Part shown: piece by piece, positions 1-13,700 of the stretch
How the letters are laid out: each line of letters begins with the position of its first letter
Position numbering within the stretch: position 1 is the first letter of the stretch
From: Eleginops maclovinus
Lineage: Eukaryota > Chordata > Actinopteri > Perciformes > Eleginopidae
NCBI RefSeq assembly: GCF_036324505.1
Contig: NC_086352.1
Location: 33,474,358-33,538,357 of the forward strand
DNA: 64,000 nt
Reading direction: 5' to 3'
The notes under the pieces: model-generated
What the model saw: the letters and a program-made list of their open reading frames with translations, nothing else
Told to the model about the DNA's origin: nothing
The model's database searches: none
Made by a program: the position numbers and the translations under genes

Positions 1-2088
1 AACTGTGAGAAATAAGAAAGGAAAAATAATACAGTTTTCCATATTAAGTAAGCATTTGATAGAGACAAATGATGTTGTTGCCTTTAGTACTTCAAACGAA
101 AGGCTCAATTCAGGCAATACATTTCTTCTGAGTTCATGCTTACATTTAAATCATGATCGAATCAAATGTGTTTACATTGTATTAAGGGTAGAACAGGCTG
201 ATCTATTGACACTGTTTTTAAGTTAATCCCCATCTTTAAAACTGACTCCAGAGAATAACACTGGTGTTTATTTGTACATCCTATCTTATCTAAACGTGGA
301 TGTTTGGTCGGCTATATTGCTAGAAGCTTTTGTGTCACTACTGTGTATTTGCTACGTGAGTGGACCCATGAACACAGGGACATTTGTTATCATTAACAGA
401 GAACACGAGCTATTTGTCATCTCCTTATCCGTTTTCTGTAGAAAAGCTAAATGGGGGAAAATTGACTCTTAGCGCAATGAATCATCCAATAAAAACTGCA
501 CGAACAAACCTGATATTTAACATATTCTTAAAAAAAAAAGCTTTTAGCAACTCACAGTGTCAGGAGATGTCACTCTAAATGGTTTGAAATGTTTGGGCAA
601 ACTTTAGAGATAGTGAACTATGAAGGGCTAAAGGCATGAGTGTGCCTAGATGATATTATGTAGGAAGATCCATGATGTGGCAGCCTGATGATATATTTAG
701 GTTTCATTTTTTTAAATCCATGGTTTTCATTTATCTTTCCTTTGGGTCTTTATTACAAAATAATATTGCCAGTTTTGAAGGAAACTAAAATCATAAAGTT
801 GTTTACATTTTGCCCATTTAGTTTAAGTAGTTGGTGTGTTTTGTTTATGTGGACTAACAGCTAAGAAAGGTGCTAATGACCCTTCAAGTCTTACAACATT
901 ATGTACATTTTGTAAATAAGGTTTCTTTTAAAGTATTATATGTTTTAAAGCATAGGCTTTTGGGCTAGGATACAATGTGAGTGACAGGTCCCAATGACCC
1001 AATGACCCAATGTTGTATAATTTGGGCTTTCACTGCCAAAATTGTAATTTTGTATTTGTTTAGCTGTATTTGTCACCCACTGCCAGGGTGCTGCATATTC
1101 TTGTGGTGACCAACCTGGTTACGTGGACATTAACTCAAGTCTGGCTGGAAAGTGTCAGATACAGCACTCCGCAAGTCCTTAATTCAACAACTCCTAAAAA
1201 CTGCTGCCATGTTCTGAAAAACATTGTAGCATTCTGAAAATAATAACTTTAGTTTAAAAACATCTGTATCTTATTGACCTGAGTATATCAACCACAATTC
1301 TGTATTTATTTAATCATATGGCAAAGACTTTTGACACAAGCTTATATGATATTATGCTGTTGCATTTTTTGTAACGTTGGATGGCTTGCTCTTTTTTCAA
1401 CATCCATTTTTAGTCAGACCTGATTCAAACCCTAAAGAAATGATTAATATAGATGCACCATAATGGCTGTTTTTAATAAACATAATACTGTACATATAAA
1501 CCCAATGAACATTACCAGATCTTTCGTGCTCCATCCACCACGGTTTTACTCTATCAGTCATTAGCTATCAGCAGACAAACTGAGTTTTAGTTTTTTATAT
1601 TGAAATACATGGCAAATCTCAGTGATGTATACGGTTAGTCAGCTAGTTGGAATTTGGTTGTTATGTATTCCTGTATCCAGACAGGTCAGTGTGTCGAGCT
1701 GAAGTGTGTGAAGTGAGTCTGGCAGTGTGTGAGTGGTTTTACATAACAGTAGGCCTAGAGGCTGCAGAAACAATCCCATATGCAGCAATAAAGATGTGAG
1801 AAGCAATAGATGCAGAGTATTTTTCATGTACTACAAGACAGTAGAGATTTCAGAACAACAACTTTCTGTTCTGCCTGCTGGATTGTTTATTCTGATATGT
1901 CAACAAAGTATGCATTATTTATAGATATGGTTTTAGAAAGTAATGAATTGTCCCATTTTATTTATTCTGTTTATTTCTCAGGGAGGTTGCATATTAATGA
2001 ACATTACTGTGAATATGTCATTTACTCAACACAAGGCGGTGCAAAGAAAATATTATAATTTTATAATCAAACTTTGTTTGTATTTCAG
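1..2088 (+). other. ano1 intron (5' portion of window)
   Basis: A/T-rich noncoding DNA. A small tandem of ccaatga at about 992-1012 and short frames without coding character; nothing else supportable. Confidence 0.6.
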
Positions 2089-2187
2089 ACTAAGATCTCT
2101 GGAATTGGCTTCTTGAAGATCCATGCTCCTTGGAACGTTCTGTGCCGTGAGGCTGAGTTCATGAAGCTCAAGATGCCAACAAAGAAG
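2089..2187 (+). CDS. ano1: ano1 exon 1 of window: dimerisation domain
   Basis: 33 codons in phase 0, acceptor tatttcag, donor gtactc. Encodes [15 protein letters not shown] and KMPTKK, hallmark of the anoctamin N-terminal cytosolic domain. This is the most upstream exon I can recognise; the 2 kb before it show no other ano1-like segment. Confidence 0.93.
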
Positions 2188-5100
2188 GTACTCCACCCAT
2201 CATTCAATCGCCAAATTGTCAAATGCATATTTCCCGTAACTTTTTCTTGTCATTAGGCTAATTAAACTGGCTCCCAAAGCTAAATTGCTTTGTGTTTCTG
2301 TTCTTCTGTCCTTTGCATTCATGTATGAGGCCAATTTGCGGTGACAGCTCAAACAAGCCTTGTAATGATAATTTGATAGAAATCCAACAGGACTGCAAAA
2401 TGCATAAATGACCAGTGGACCTTTGTTTAATTCCATATTGTATAATGTTTTCTGTATTTAAAAGGGTAGCGTGTGTGGCAAAAAGCTCACTACATCTTCC
2501 TCATCATGGAACAATCAAAATGAGAGCTTTTGGATATTAGAACAAAATACAGAAATACAACCACAATGTCTGAGTGTGCATTTCTGTAGACAAATACCAG
2601 GTTAAAATATCAGCAGTCAAGATTTTAGCCCATTTAGGTTCAAAGGCTATCCTATCCTTCAGAACTAGTGGGCACATTTAATGGTTCCAAGTCAAGTGCT
2701 CTTAATTTAGTAAAGGTATCCTGCAAGGGTCTAGGTTTGGTCCTCTTCCGTCACTAATTACATGTACAATATGTTGTCTTAATCTGGCTATTGTAAACAA
2801 AGTCTGCTTTAGAAGCATTTTAAATCCATATAAGATTTTACCGTATGCTCTTAAAAATGTTTTGATGTCAATATGACCACCTTTTCTTCAAAAGTATATA
2901 CAGTGAGATAACTTGCAGTCCTCTGATTTCCAGCTAAATGTAGTTCATTACATCCCCTGCAGGTTTACGAGGTGAAACAAGGCAGTAATCTGGTGGAGAA
3001 GATCCGACTGTTCATTCACAAAGTCACAGCTCCCCTCCACCCCAAAGTGGACGCCAACCGACCACAAAGCATCAAGTCCCTCTCTCACCCCTTCTCCAGA
3101 GAGAAGCAGCATCTGTGAGTCAAATTTCTGTTGACTTTCTGCTGTACAGTGGGTCAATCCATCTGTAATCTTTCCAACACATGTAGCTTTGTGCATCTTT
3201 GCTATGTACATGCTAAAAAGATTGAACATATCTGGGACTTAAACAGAATGTTTACAAGACGCTTATACATTGATGCAACCTCATTAATGCACTTATTTTA
3301 ATATGGAAGTTGTGAGGTGTCATGGACGAGTAAACATAACCTTGTCAAACTGGCACAAAGAGAACAAATCCAAAGCTTTGCCAGTTTGATACACTTAAAA
3401 TGTGTCTGCCAATGATTTGATGTATTTAGCATGAGGTGTTCTTGACAGCTAGTGTTCGGAGTAGCACTGTTAAGATATATGGTTTAGATAGACTTGAACC
3501 GAAGGATTGATAAACAACTGTATCAGTCCTGCAGAGGGGGTCCGGACATCTCTATTAACTGTGGGTTGTTACCTGAGAAACTAAGATCTTTCTGACCAGA
3601 AACAGATTTTTACATTTGTATTTCAGTGTATTCAATCAAAATCTGGTACACTGGATCGACACAATACCACCCTGCAACAACATACTGACCATTCCATCAG
3701 CCCAGTTAGCGATTAGCTGGTGAACAAAGTGGTGCATTTAGCATAAGAAGAGCAAGACAGAGTTAAGAGAGTGAATATTGGACCTAAAGTTGTCAGGTGG
3801 ACACAACTTGACCTAAACGCTAATGTTGCCTGGTGTGTTATGGATGTGTGAATAGGCAACTGTGGCTCACACCTGATCTCAACTTTGAAAAGTGGAAGAA
3901 AGGAGCCTGAATGTGCGAACATCTTGAAATCTCTATAATAAGATGGCTAAATGATTCAGTATTATCCAGGATGCTGGAGAAACAGTTCTCTTTTAGATGG
4001 GTGTAAACACACCTGTAAATAAACTTAGATTTTGTTTAGAGGCAGGATCATCTCAGTCATAGATTTAAAGATAAACACATATTTTTCCTCTGACCTAGTA
4101 GTGTGTAGAGATGAGTGTGTTGCAGAGTGTGTATCGCCCATAGAGATGTCCTCTTTCTCTGTGTATACTGTGTATGGGACCACATCGCATTCAGCTTGTG
4201 GTGCTCAAAAACATTTAAAAAACTCAACAACATTGAATCCAGAAATCATGACTCACCATCTCAAGATAACCCACAGACCGAGTAGTTTTATGAAGAAATG
4301 ATTTTCCTTCTACAGTGTCAACGTGCAGAAGAAAGCATGCCTCTAATCATTGAATGGTCTCTTGAGCTGCCATAATCTTACTTTACAATTTGCTGTCATA
4401 AGTTTCCAAAGACATTGCTGTGTTTGAATGTATTATTTGCCACATGTCAGGTAGTAACATCATTTAAGAGAGAAGGCAGACATCTCTAGGGCCGATATCT
4501 CCAATACAATATAGATTGATCAGCACAACTGGTAAGAGGCAAAACATTTGTTTGTATCAACTGACTTCTGCTGCATAATCTGCCAACACTTCCACTATCT
4601 CGCACTGCTGTAAGATATTTCAAGTAGGTAAGATATCCCGAAGCAAGAGCTCATGGTGAAATATCCTCTATTTCTGTGTGATTGTATAAGTATTTTGTTA
4701 GATAACCAGTGGATTTGAAACGTAAGCGAAGAATTACCATGTTTGATGATGTTTCACATCTGAGTAAAGCAAAGTAGCATTACCCACACCGACACACGCA
4801 GAGGTAACAACCACAGAGGTGTAAATTGGAATAAATATCCTGACAGGAAGGCTGAAGTGTGACGCTCTCCTGCTGCAGTCTGCTGAAGCTCCCATTCCTC
4901 AGCTTTCTCTGCCTCCAGATATGAACACAACTCGCCTGAATCACAAAAGTCATTTACATTTTCTTAACAGTGTGTTGGTGGATTTTGGAAAAGGCAAAAT
5001 AAAGATTCAGACTCATTTAGTAGATAAACTACAGACAGAAATAAGGACTTCACTGCTGCTTTCAGTCCCAACAAGTAAAACCATTTTGAAAAGGCAGTGA

Positions 5101-8100
5101 TCAGAGGAAGAATGTCTTAGCATAAACGTCAGCCTGCTGGGATGTATGGAGGAGAGAGTGGGCAGTGGGCAGCTATATTTACAGCTCTGACTAACAGCTA
5201 GCAGGAGATCTCCCTCCACATCTTTTCCATCACTTAATCTTCATCAGTTCTGCCACTTCCCATAGATTGAGCCTAGATTACAGTATAAAATGTCTTTCAA
5301 AATACGTTAACTGAATCTGGCTTTATCAGACAAGCAGTGCCGTGCCTGTTCCACCGATTGATTGGCCTCCGAGTATTGCTTTGTGCAACTTCTCATCCGA
5401 ACAACTTCACTCTTGAAAGGGCACGTCTTTGGATCCTTGTGAAGTCAATCGGATGAACGGTTGACGAGAAAATCGAAGGATGGACAGACGGGGAGACTTC
5501 TAATCAAAAAACCCATTTTAGTTAGGTAGTGTAACTAACTCAATGATCAATTTGACTTCAGATTAAAGCAGGGGAGGCAATTTATTTTATTTTCCAATTG
5601 AGAATGTTATTATTAACGTTGCACCGCAAGTTAAGTAGCTTTCTGGAAAGGATAAAAAAAAAAACACCACAGGCATATGCAAGCTCTTCATGAAGTAGTT
5701 AAACCTTTATGAGTATTCTTTAATTTCAAACATATTCCCAAAGGACATTTAGAGTGGCAGTTCTATGAGAATTACAGTCCTATTTCTTTGTAAGCTTGCA
5801 GGCCTGAAAACCCATTTGAGTTAGTGTGATTCAATATTGTTGAAGCGTCTAAGAAATGGTAAATTTGCCAATATTTTATCCTGCTAACTGCAGCCAGGAT
5901 GGTTGTGCCATAGCAGTAAGCTCACGCAGATAGCTTGACTCTTAGAACGGTGGCTTTAGCAGTAGTAAGTAAAAACATATAAACCTTTTCTCTTCATCTC
6001 TAAAATAGCTGCCCATATTGTCCAACTCTTTGATGAATGCGTTTTCCTTTTTTTGGTGAAGCTTTTCAGTGCAGGCAGTTGGCAATTTAGGAATAGCAAC
6101 TTGCAGGATATTCTGCCTTTGTATCAAGCCTTTGCTGTACCATCTGAGAAGATGTTCACATACGTCTGTATTTGTTGAACTTCCAATAGAATTGCTTTCT
6201 TTCTGAAACTCCTGTGATTGACTAAAGCCTCCTGTCAGGGCCTATATTCTCTGAAGCCTGAAAACCAAGAGGAACATATGTGTACTTTTATTTCAGTCCA
6301 CTTGAACTATGATATACTACGAGGATATTATTGAATGTTTGCGCAATTAATATAGTGCCTACCTCAGCTTTAATGCTGCCTGTCAGTGAAGGCACCATTT
6401 GGACTGTTTCAGTGCCGGCCAACAAGCTTCAACAAAAGCACTAAGTGACTGACAGGAGCTGCCCACTCAGTCAGTGCAAACACTTCCCAGTGCTTTTTTA
6501 TAAAGATGCTTCCCCATTGCTGTGCAGCGGGCGCCCTGGCAACCACCCTGACAACCGTCCTAACAACCGCCTACCTGCAAGGGCTGTCCCCTAACGGCAA
6601 AGTGGCTTGAACAGAGCCAGGTGGTTAGAAGTTCAGCCAAGTGATAAAATATATCTGTCATGTTCAGACCTGCTTTATCTCTGCCCTTTATTAAAAAAAA
6701 AGGAGACATTGAGGTGTGAATAATACTGAATCATACTGCTGTCTTTAAGTCAAGTACATAAATAAGTAACATTTATATAATTTTCACATCTGGCAATATA
6801 TTCATACTGATCTAAATAAAAGTTAGTTTAGTTATTGTTTTTCACTAAAAATACAACCATACACACGTATATATTCCTTCCACTCTCCATTTCCCAGGCT
6901 TTAAACACTTCCAGAAATGGTAAAAATGAAATGAAATACATTAAAGGCATAATTTTGACATTGAAAAACACTCATTTGCATTAATTGGGTAACTTTAATT
7001 ATTTTTATGAACATAACTCATGATGGCAGTAAATGTTGCCGCTGATGGAAAATCACTGAAGCATACGCTGCTCCTGAAGATCATTAGCAGGAGACAGGTG
7101 TGGCTGGTTTGGATGACAGGAATTTATTGCACTCCACCCTTCATTATATGTCTGTTCTAAATTACAGCTGGCAGTAATGAAATATATTAACAGAGCCTCA
7201 CTCATTTTTGTGCTTTATCATACATGATACTGACTTCACTGTTATTTAGCTTTTGGTTCTTTTTGCAGAGTTTTTTGTTTACACTTTAATCTCATTCCAC
7301 ATGTTATTTAATCCTTTTTGAAACTCATTTAATCTTTGGTCTTTCACAGAGAAGAGATTGTTGCTCCACATTCCTTTAATCAGAACTGAACCATGACATT
7401 TTCACAGTTTTACAGGCATTAAACTGTAAAAGAGGACCTCGATGTTTCTTTGAGGTTAAATACAAATATTAAAAACATGTTGTTGCTAAGTGAACCACAA
7501 AGGCCACTTTAGCATTATTTCTATACCATTACCTGAGGTATTTAGGTGGCCTTGGATAAAGGCATCAGCTAAAATGACATTGCATGACAATTGTGATTTC
7601 ATGTATTGATCCATAACTCTGCAGATGTTGAATGTTACTTATCTTCTTGTATCTTATCTCTTCTAGCATATTTGCCAAATATGCTACTATCGGACTGCAC
7701 TCTTTGTCCTATTACTAAAACTGGACCTGTTGTGTTCTTTGTTGCCAGGTTTGATCTCTCTGACAGGGACAAGTTCTTTGACAGCAAGACCCGGAGCTCA
7801 ATAGTAAGTATTGCTTTAAGGTGAAGGGAGACCTCTCGGAACACTTTTAAATCCAGCACCTTGACAGCATGTGTGCATTCCATGTTTGGCACTGCCCCTC
7901 TTAGTCTTTTAGTTGACTAGATGGTTGTTTTAGTCTTAAGACTTTCATTTCTTTAGTAGATTAGTCACTTTTCAATGCTTTCTTCATGCTGGCTTATTTC
8001 CAAGAAACTTCTGTAAACACCAGATTTAAATGGGTGCTTTATCAAGCTTCCTTGTGGAAAAACTCTGTTTAGTTAATCAACACAATGATTTGTTGACAAA

Positions 8101-10742
8101 ATCGTATGAGTGTTATTCGACTTAGAATTTCCTTTGTCAAGTACAGCCCTAGTTAACACATGAATAATAACGTCCACTATAAGCAGCTGTATATGAATGT
8201 GCTTTCCTGCACATATCTATCAGCAAAGACCAATCACCCTGTGCTCCCTGATGTGCACTTTCCTCCAACAGGACTCTTTGACTTCAATGAAAAACTAATA
8301 CGTTCTGTAAATCTCCGTACACTTTTGCAACATTGACATACACCTACACAGCGCCCCTTGACTAATGACTGGGTAATGTGATTGGCTTTTCATTATTGGA
8401 TGGAGCTCCGCAATCGGTGCAGTCTCTGGCTCCCATCAATAATACTCTGTGTTTTACACTGAGCTCATCAGACGCCTGTGATGATCAACACACACAACTC
8501 TGCAGTCTGCATTCTGCTTCCAACAATTTCACCTTTGCTAATATACAACTAACTATTCAGCGTGTCTCCCTCAACTATGTTCTCATCATGTTTGAAGTAT
8601 ATGTCACATGGCACATTTTAACTGGTAAAAAAAAGACTTGTATTTTTTGAGTTGTGTACTTTCCTTATCCCAAATGTTAACATGTTTAAATCTAGATAAA
8701 GTTGTAATTTCAATCAAACAATCCGTATTATTTGGTCTCCTGTAATAGCATCGTATCTTGCACGTGCTAGCATTGTGGTTGTCTGCCAGAGTCATACATT
8801 GACTTTTTATTTCAAGCCACATTTGTATGATACAATATTTGGATCTTTGTCGATTCAGAAATGTATTTTAACGGGATGAAGGATTTTAGCCTGCGTCTTA
8901 AGTTATCAGAGAAACAAGTTGACCTAACGTTAGCAGCAGCCACACAGCCTGGCAAAAACAGTAATCTTTCTTTTAATCTCAGGGTCTGTTTAATTTTTGA
9001 GAAGACAAGACAGCTGCAGATAATTCGGATCCAGTTAAAAAAACTTCTGAATTTCTGAAGTCTTTTTCAAAAACGAGCTAAGCGGACGTTAGCAGTTAGC
9101 TTTGAGCACCTCAATCCTATTCCGCCTTACTGCTTCAGAGAAACACTGTTTTCCACATGAAACTATTGTCTTTTGTATTTTTAGTGGTTCTTAAGTTCCC
9201 TTTGTTTTGGAGACAGCAATACTTCTGCTGATTATTCGGCTCTGGGTAAAACCCTCTGAGCCTCAGAACACTGAGGGAATTCATACAGGGAGAAACTGAC
9301 ACCAGTGACAAATCCAACGTTACTTCCTGCTGAAACCAAACTCTGTATTTTGTATTTTATAGAAATAGACTAGTTACAAAAAATAAAATCCATTGTATTT
9401 AAGACATGAACCTGTTTGATTAAATAAGAATTTGTAATATTTTCTTGTATTGTTAGGTCTATGAGGTTCTGAAGAGGACGAGGTGCACCCGAGCCAAATA
9501 CTCCATGGGTAAGAGATTCTGCCTGTAGCTCTCATTCAAGAGATTCAAATCAATATCCAATTATTGTGGGCTGTTTTCATCAGAGTTAGTGTAATTGCCA
9601 CCACAAAAGAGTGCCAGCATGTCGCCACAACTAGTGACAGATTCATTCTCCTGAGAGAAGAAACCTATCGAGCGCAGTGACTGCAGGACCTTTCCTCTGG
9701 GGCTGCCGTCGTGTCAAACACAGATCCTTGTGAAACTTTATTACACAGTAGTGTTAAGTACAATTAACTAGTAACTGGTGAAGTTATTCAGCCGCACCTG
9801 GGTTCAACAGTATCCCGTGTGTTATGAAATTATACTCCGTTGAAGAACATACATAAATATGTTTAGGTTAGATTTGAAAATGAGGAATATACAGAATAAA
9901 ACGGCAAAATGAAGGGAAAGAAATTCCAGGGACTGGTGGAAGGAACTCAAATCCCTACACACTTAAGGATTTATCAAAATGTTAAAATACACCTGTCTGT
10001 CTGTGTCAAGGACAAACATTTGCTCTTCCTGTTCTTCAGGAGCCTGAAAAGGTGACTAACTCACTCGAAATTCTATGCCTAACAGTCAGGCAAGCAAGGC
10101 TGAGACGCCCTGAGCTGACTTTCACACTGTGATAAAAAGGTATTAGACAGCACAGAATTTAAAGGATAACTCTGGTTTGTTACAACTTTCATGGTAGTTT
10201 ATTGCCTTCAACCTATCAGTTTAGAATAGTTTTCTATTGGTTGCCGTTGTATTATTAAGCTCGCATAGTAAAACAAACAAACTACATTGGCAGATTAAGT
10301 AAAACAACATGGTTTGTGTCACAATAAGTACATCCGTACTTAACGTGATGCAAAAATGTAATGTATCGTTAAATAACTCAAAGGTGCATTTTGGTTTCAC
10401 AACAGGACATAAAACTGAACTCATCGGGAAGGGGAGCTTTCCCATTTTGAAATATGTCACCTAACTTTTTCATTGCTAGAAAATAATATAAATGCAAATA
10501 TTAGTTGTTTTAAGCTGCTAATAAAAACGTCCTGTCAGGTCCTTTTTTGGGGAGGGCAGGCTAATAAAATAAGACCCTACATTTAAGGTTAGTTTCCTAC
10601 TTTCTTGTAGTACAACACTCAATAAAAACTCCATGATGGAGATTTAAATATCTTTAACGTGTATTTCTGTGCCATGAAGGCTGAGGTTGGAACAGTCATC
10701 CTTTCTGGGGTTAACTTGTTATGTGTATTTCCCTCCTACACG

Positions 10743-10791
<49 letters not shown>

Positions 10792-13700
10792 AATCCTGTG
10801 TTATTTGGCTTTTTACAGGTATCACCAGTCTACTAGCTAATGCTGTCTATACGTCTGCTTACCCTCTGCATGATGTGAGTATTTATCTCACTTCCCAGCC
10901 CGCTCTGCCTGACTGGCCTGGGTACAGATGATAAATGGCTGTTTATATACTGAGAGATTTATACCAATTCATTGAGTTTCTAATATGAAAATCACCAAAG
11001 CAAAGCTGATTTTACCCTATAATGTACGTGAAATAATCCTAGGTTTCTAATGTACGAGTGTTTGTTAAATTAAAGGGTTTTTTAATAACATGCATGATGA
11101 GCAATGTGGCTTTGTGGTTACAGGGAGACATCGACGGGGTGAATGCAGAAACTAACGACAGGAAGGTATGTAGAACAAGTCCACCAGGCAATACAATGAA
11201 CCAGATGTCACCACGGCAACATCTTCAGTCAATTTATACGCAATCAATCAGTCCTAAAGGAGACACAACACATCCGCTGGATTTTCATTACCTTCCAACT
11301 TCTCTTCCCCGCTCTTTGTCACTGTCTCAAACATCACAAGTGAGCGCAGTGAGAGGGGTGGGGTGGTTGTGTGTTTTGTCTGATAATGATGACATACAAT
11401 CTCATCTAAAACAAGTTGGACTGGAAGAGGACATATGATGGTAATTTTCAGGTTCATATTTGTGTTTGTCTCTGTACTGTGACATGTTTCCATGCTTTAA
11501 TGTTCAAAAAGCTCTTTATTTTTCTTATACTGCAGCACTGCCTCTTTTCACACAGGGATTGTAACATTTGTAGAACATTTACATGCACAAAACCTATAGA
11601 GCACACTAAAGGAAGGAAAAAATAAAACAAAACTGAATGAGTCCCCTTTTTAAAGTTGGAAAAAAAACTAGGCTTAAACAATTAAATTAAGTCTATGAAA
11701 TCTATAAGACACAGAAACTCAATTAGTCATACCATATGGTCTTTTCTAAACGGTGAGTAACCGAGCCGACAGACCATCATGCCAACAGTACAGCATGTGT
11801 GCCATTCTGAGCCTTGCTCCCACTGTACAAGAATAAAATCACCCGGGCAATTGGAAAGAGAATCAGAGCTCACACTGCGCCTGAAGTCATCTCCTCCCAT
11901 GCTAACACTCTCCATAATTATACTGTAGGCAGTGTGTCACTACGGCAACAGTCTAAGAATTCCCCCTCTCTTGTTCTGGAGCATCAGAAAAGCTTTGGCA
12001 CGGTGCATTCAAGTGCCTCTGCATCATTGTACTTTTATATACCACAATTTCATTTATACATGTGCGTTTAGGAAATGGGATGAAGGAAGGAATTGTTGAG
12101 TCTCAGTCTGTGATCGCACCGTGAAGGCTCCTCTGGGCGCCTGCTGTGATTAAAAGCCTTGGTTTGGTTTGCCTGCGAGTGGATTGTGATTGTGTGTGAA
12201 AAAGCTGTGATTTATTGCCTCCGATTAGTACGATCAGAGCACACGCACGCACGCACACACACACACACACGCACGCGCGCTGCTCGATAATCATTGTAAA
12301 GGCCGTATTATACTGTACAGAAAGAGATTTGTATATAAATGGCACTGGGATACACACAAAACACACACACAAACATACAAACTCATAAATATGTATCCGT
12401 GTTGTTTTATTAATCGAGAGCGTTTGTAACACTGTAAATCATAATTGACTTACATTATTAATACAATAAATAATCATTTGCTTAAATGCACAGACTGATA
12501 TAACTGTAACCTTATACTCCAAACTTAACTATACTCAACAAAACATGGGGAAAATGCAGCTTGAATTGACTATTTATAGAATAATTTGCTGTACAGGTGT
12601 ATATGAGTACATCAGCATTTAAATCAACCTGACCATGTTACACCACACATTCTCATTTTGCGGTAACTTGCACATTAATTCCAAAGATGAGTAAGGGATG
12701 ATGTGCAGCGAGCCAGTCATCGTTGAGAAAGAAAAGCCCAAGAGGGTGAGCAGGATCCCGACGCCACGCTAATTGTATAAGTTAAGCCAGGGTTTTAAGT
12801 CACTGAGGTGCAGCTTTGTTTACGTCAATGACACAGTTTTTGTGTCAGGTAAATAAAAAGTCAGATACTAAAGTTTTGAATTGAACACTCAGTCCATTTA
12901 TTTTTCCATACTGCTGTCCCTTATGTTGTGCTCGGGTCTCCCGTAACCCTTTTCAAGTTCAAATTATAATAATAACTACCCTCTAGTTTATTTATCGGAA
13001 CAAAGCTTCATGATATCCTCCACAACATCTATATAAACACTACACAACTCATTTTCACAATTTTGGTCAAGTCTGAATGTCTCCCCTAAAAAAGGTATAA
13101 CTTGGTGTTCGGGTCTGGGAAGACCGAGCAGTGCATTGTTGTGGGTGACTGTGCGTCAGATTTGGCCCAATCAAGATTCATCTTTGGCTCTCGACACTAA
13201 ATAGGCAGTGCATTAAAAAAATGTTTACTTAAAAATGTAAAATGTTTTGGGGCCATACAACAAAATTACAACAGGAATGTATGGTTATGAATGCATGATA
13301 AGTTAGTTATGATGTAGCAAAATCATTATTGGATGAGAGTTAAATCATGGGTCAAAATTGAGCTGGGAAACAGCTTTAAACCCAAATTTGCCTCTAATTC
13401 CATCACTGTACAAAAAAGGACACTTAATAACTGCAGCTAAACTTCACCCCAGTGATAACATGTGTATACCGTGCTGTCGTGTGTGTGCTCGGGTGTGTGA
13501 TCAAAATAGTTTTGGCTTCCGGCGTAACTCGGAAACATTGGTTCATACCTTTATATCTAGAGTGCTAATTGGCTCCTTCACTACTTAATAAGTAAATCAA
13601 TGATTTGACTGACAATGTTGATTTAAAGATGTTATTGAATTAACAATTCTCGCTCTGCTTCGCTAAGGAAAGTAGTCCGTTCCACTGCGCACAAACGGCT

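Noticed and set aside
1639..2058. Short ORFs before the first recognised ano1 exon
   Set aside because: No similarity to the ano1 N-terminus and no matching splice phases.
11058..11438. 126-codon ORF on the ano1 strand
   Set aside because: It contains the real 42-nt exon at 11124-11165 but reads through both splice sites.
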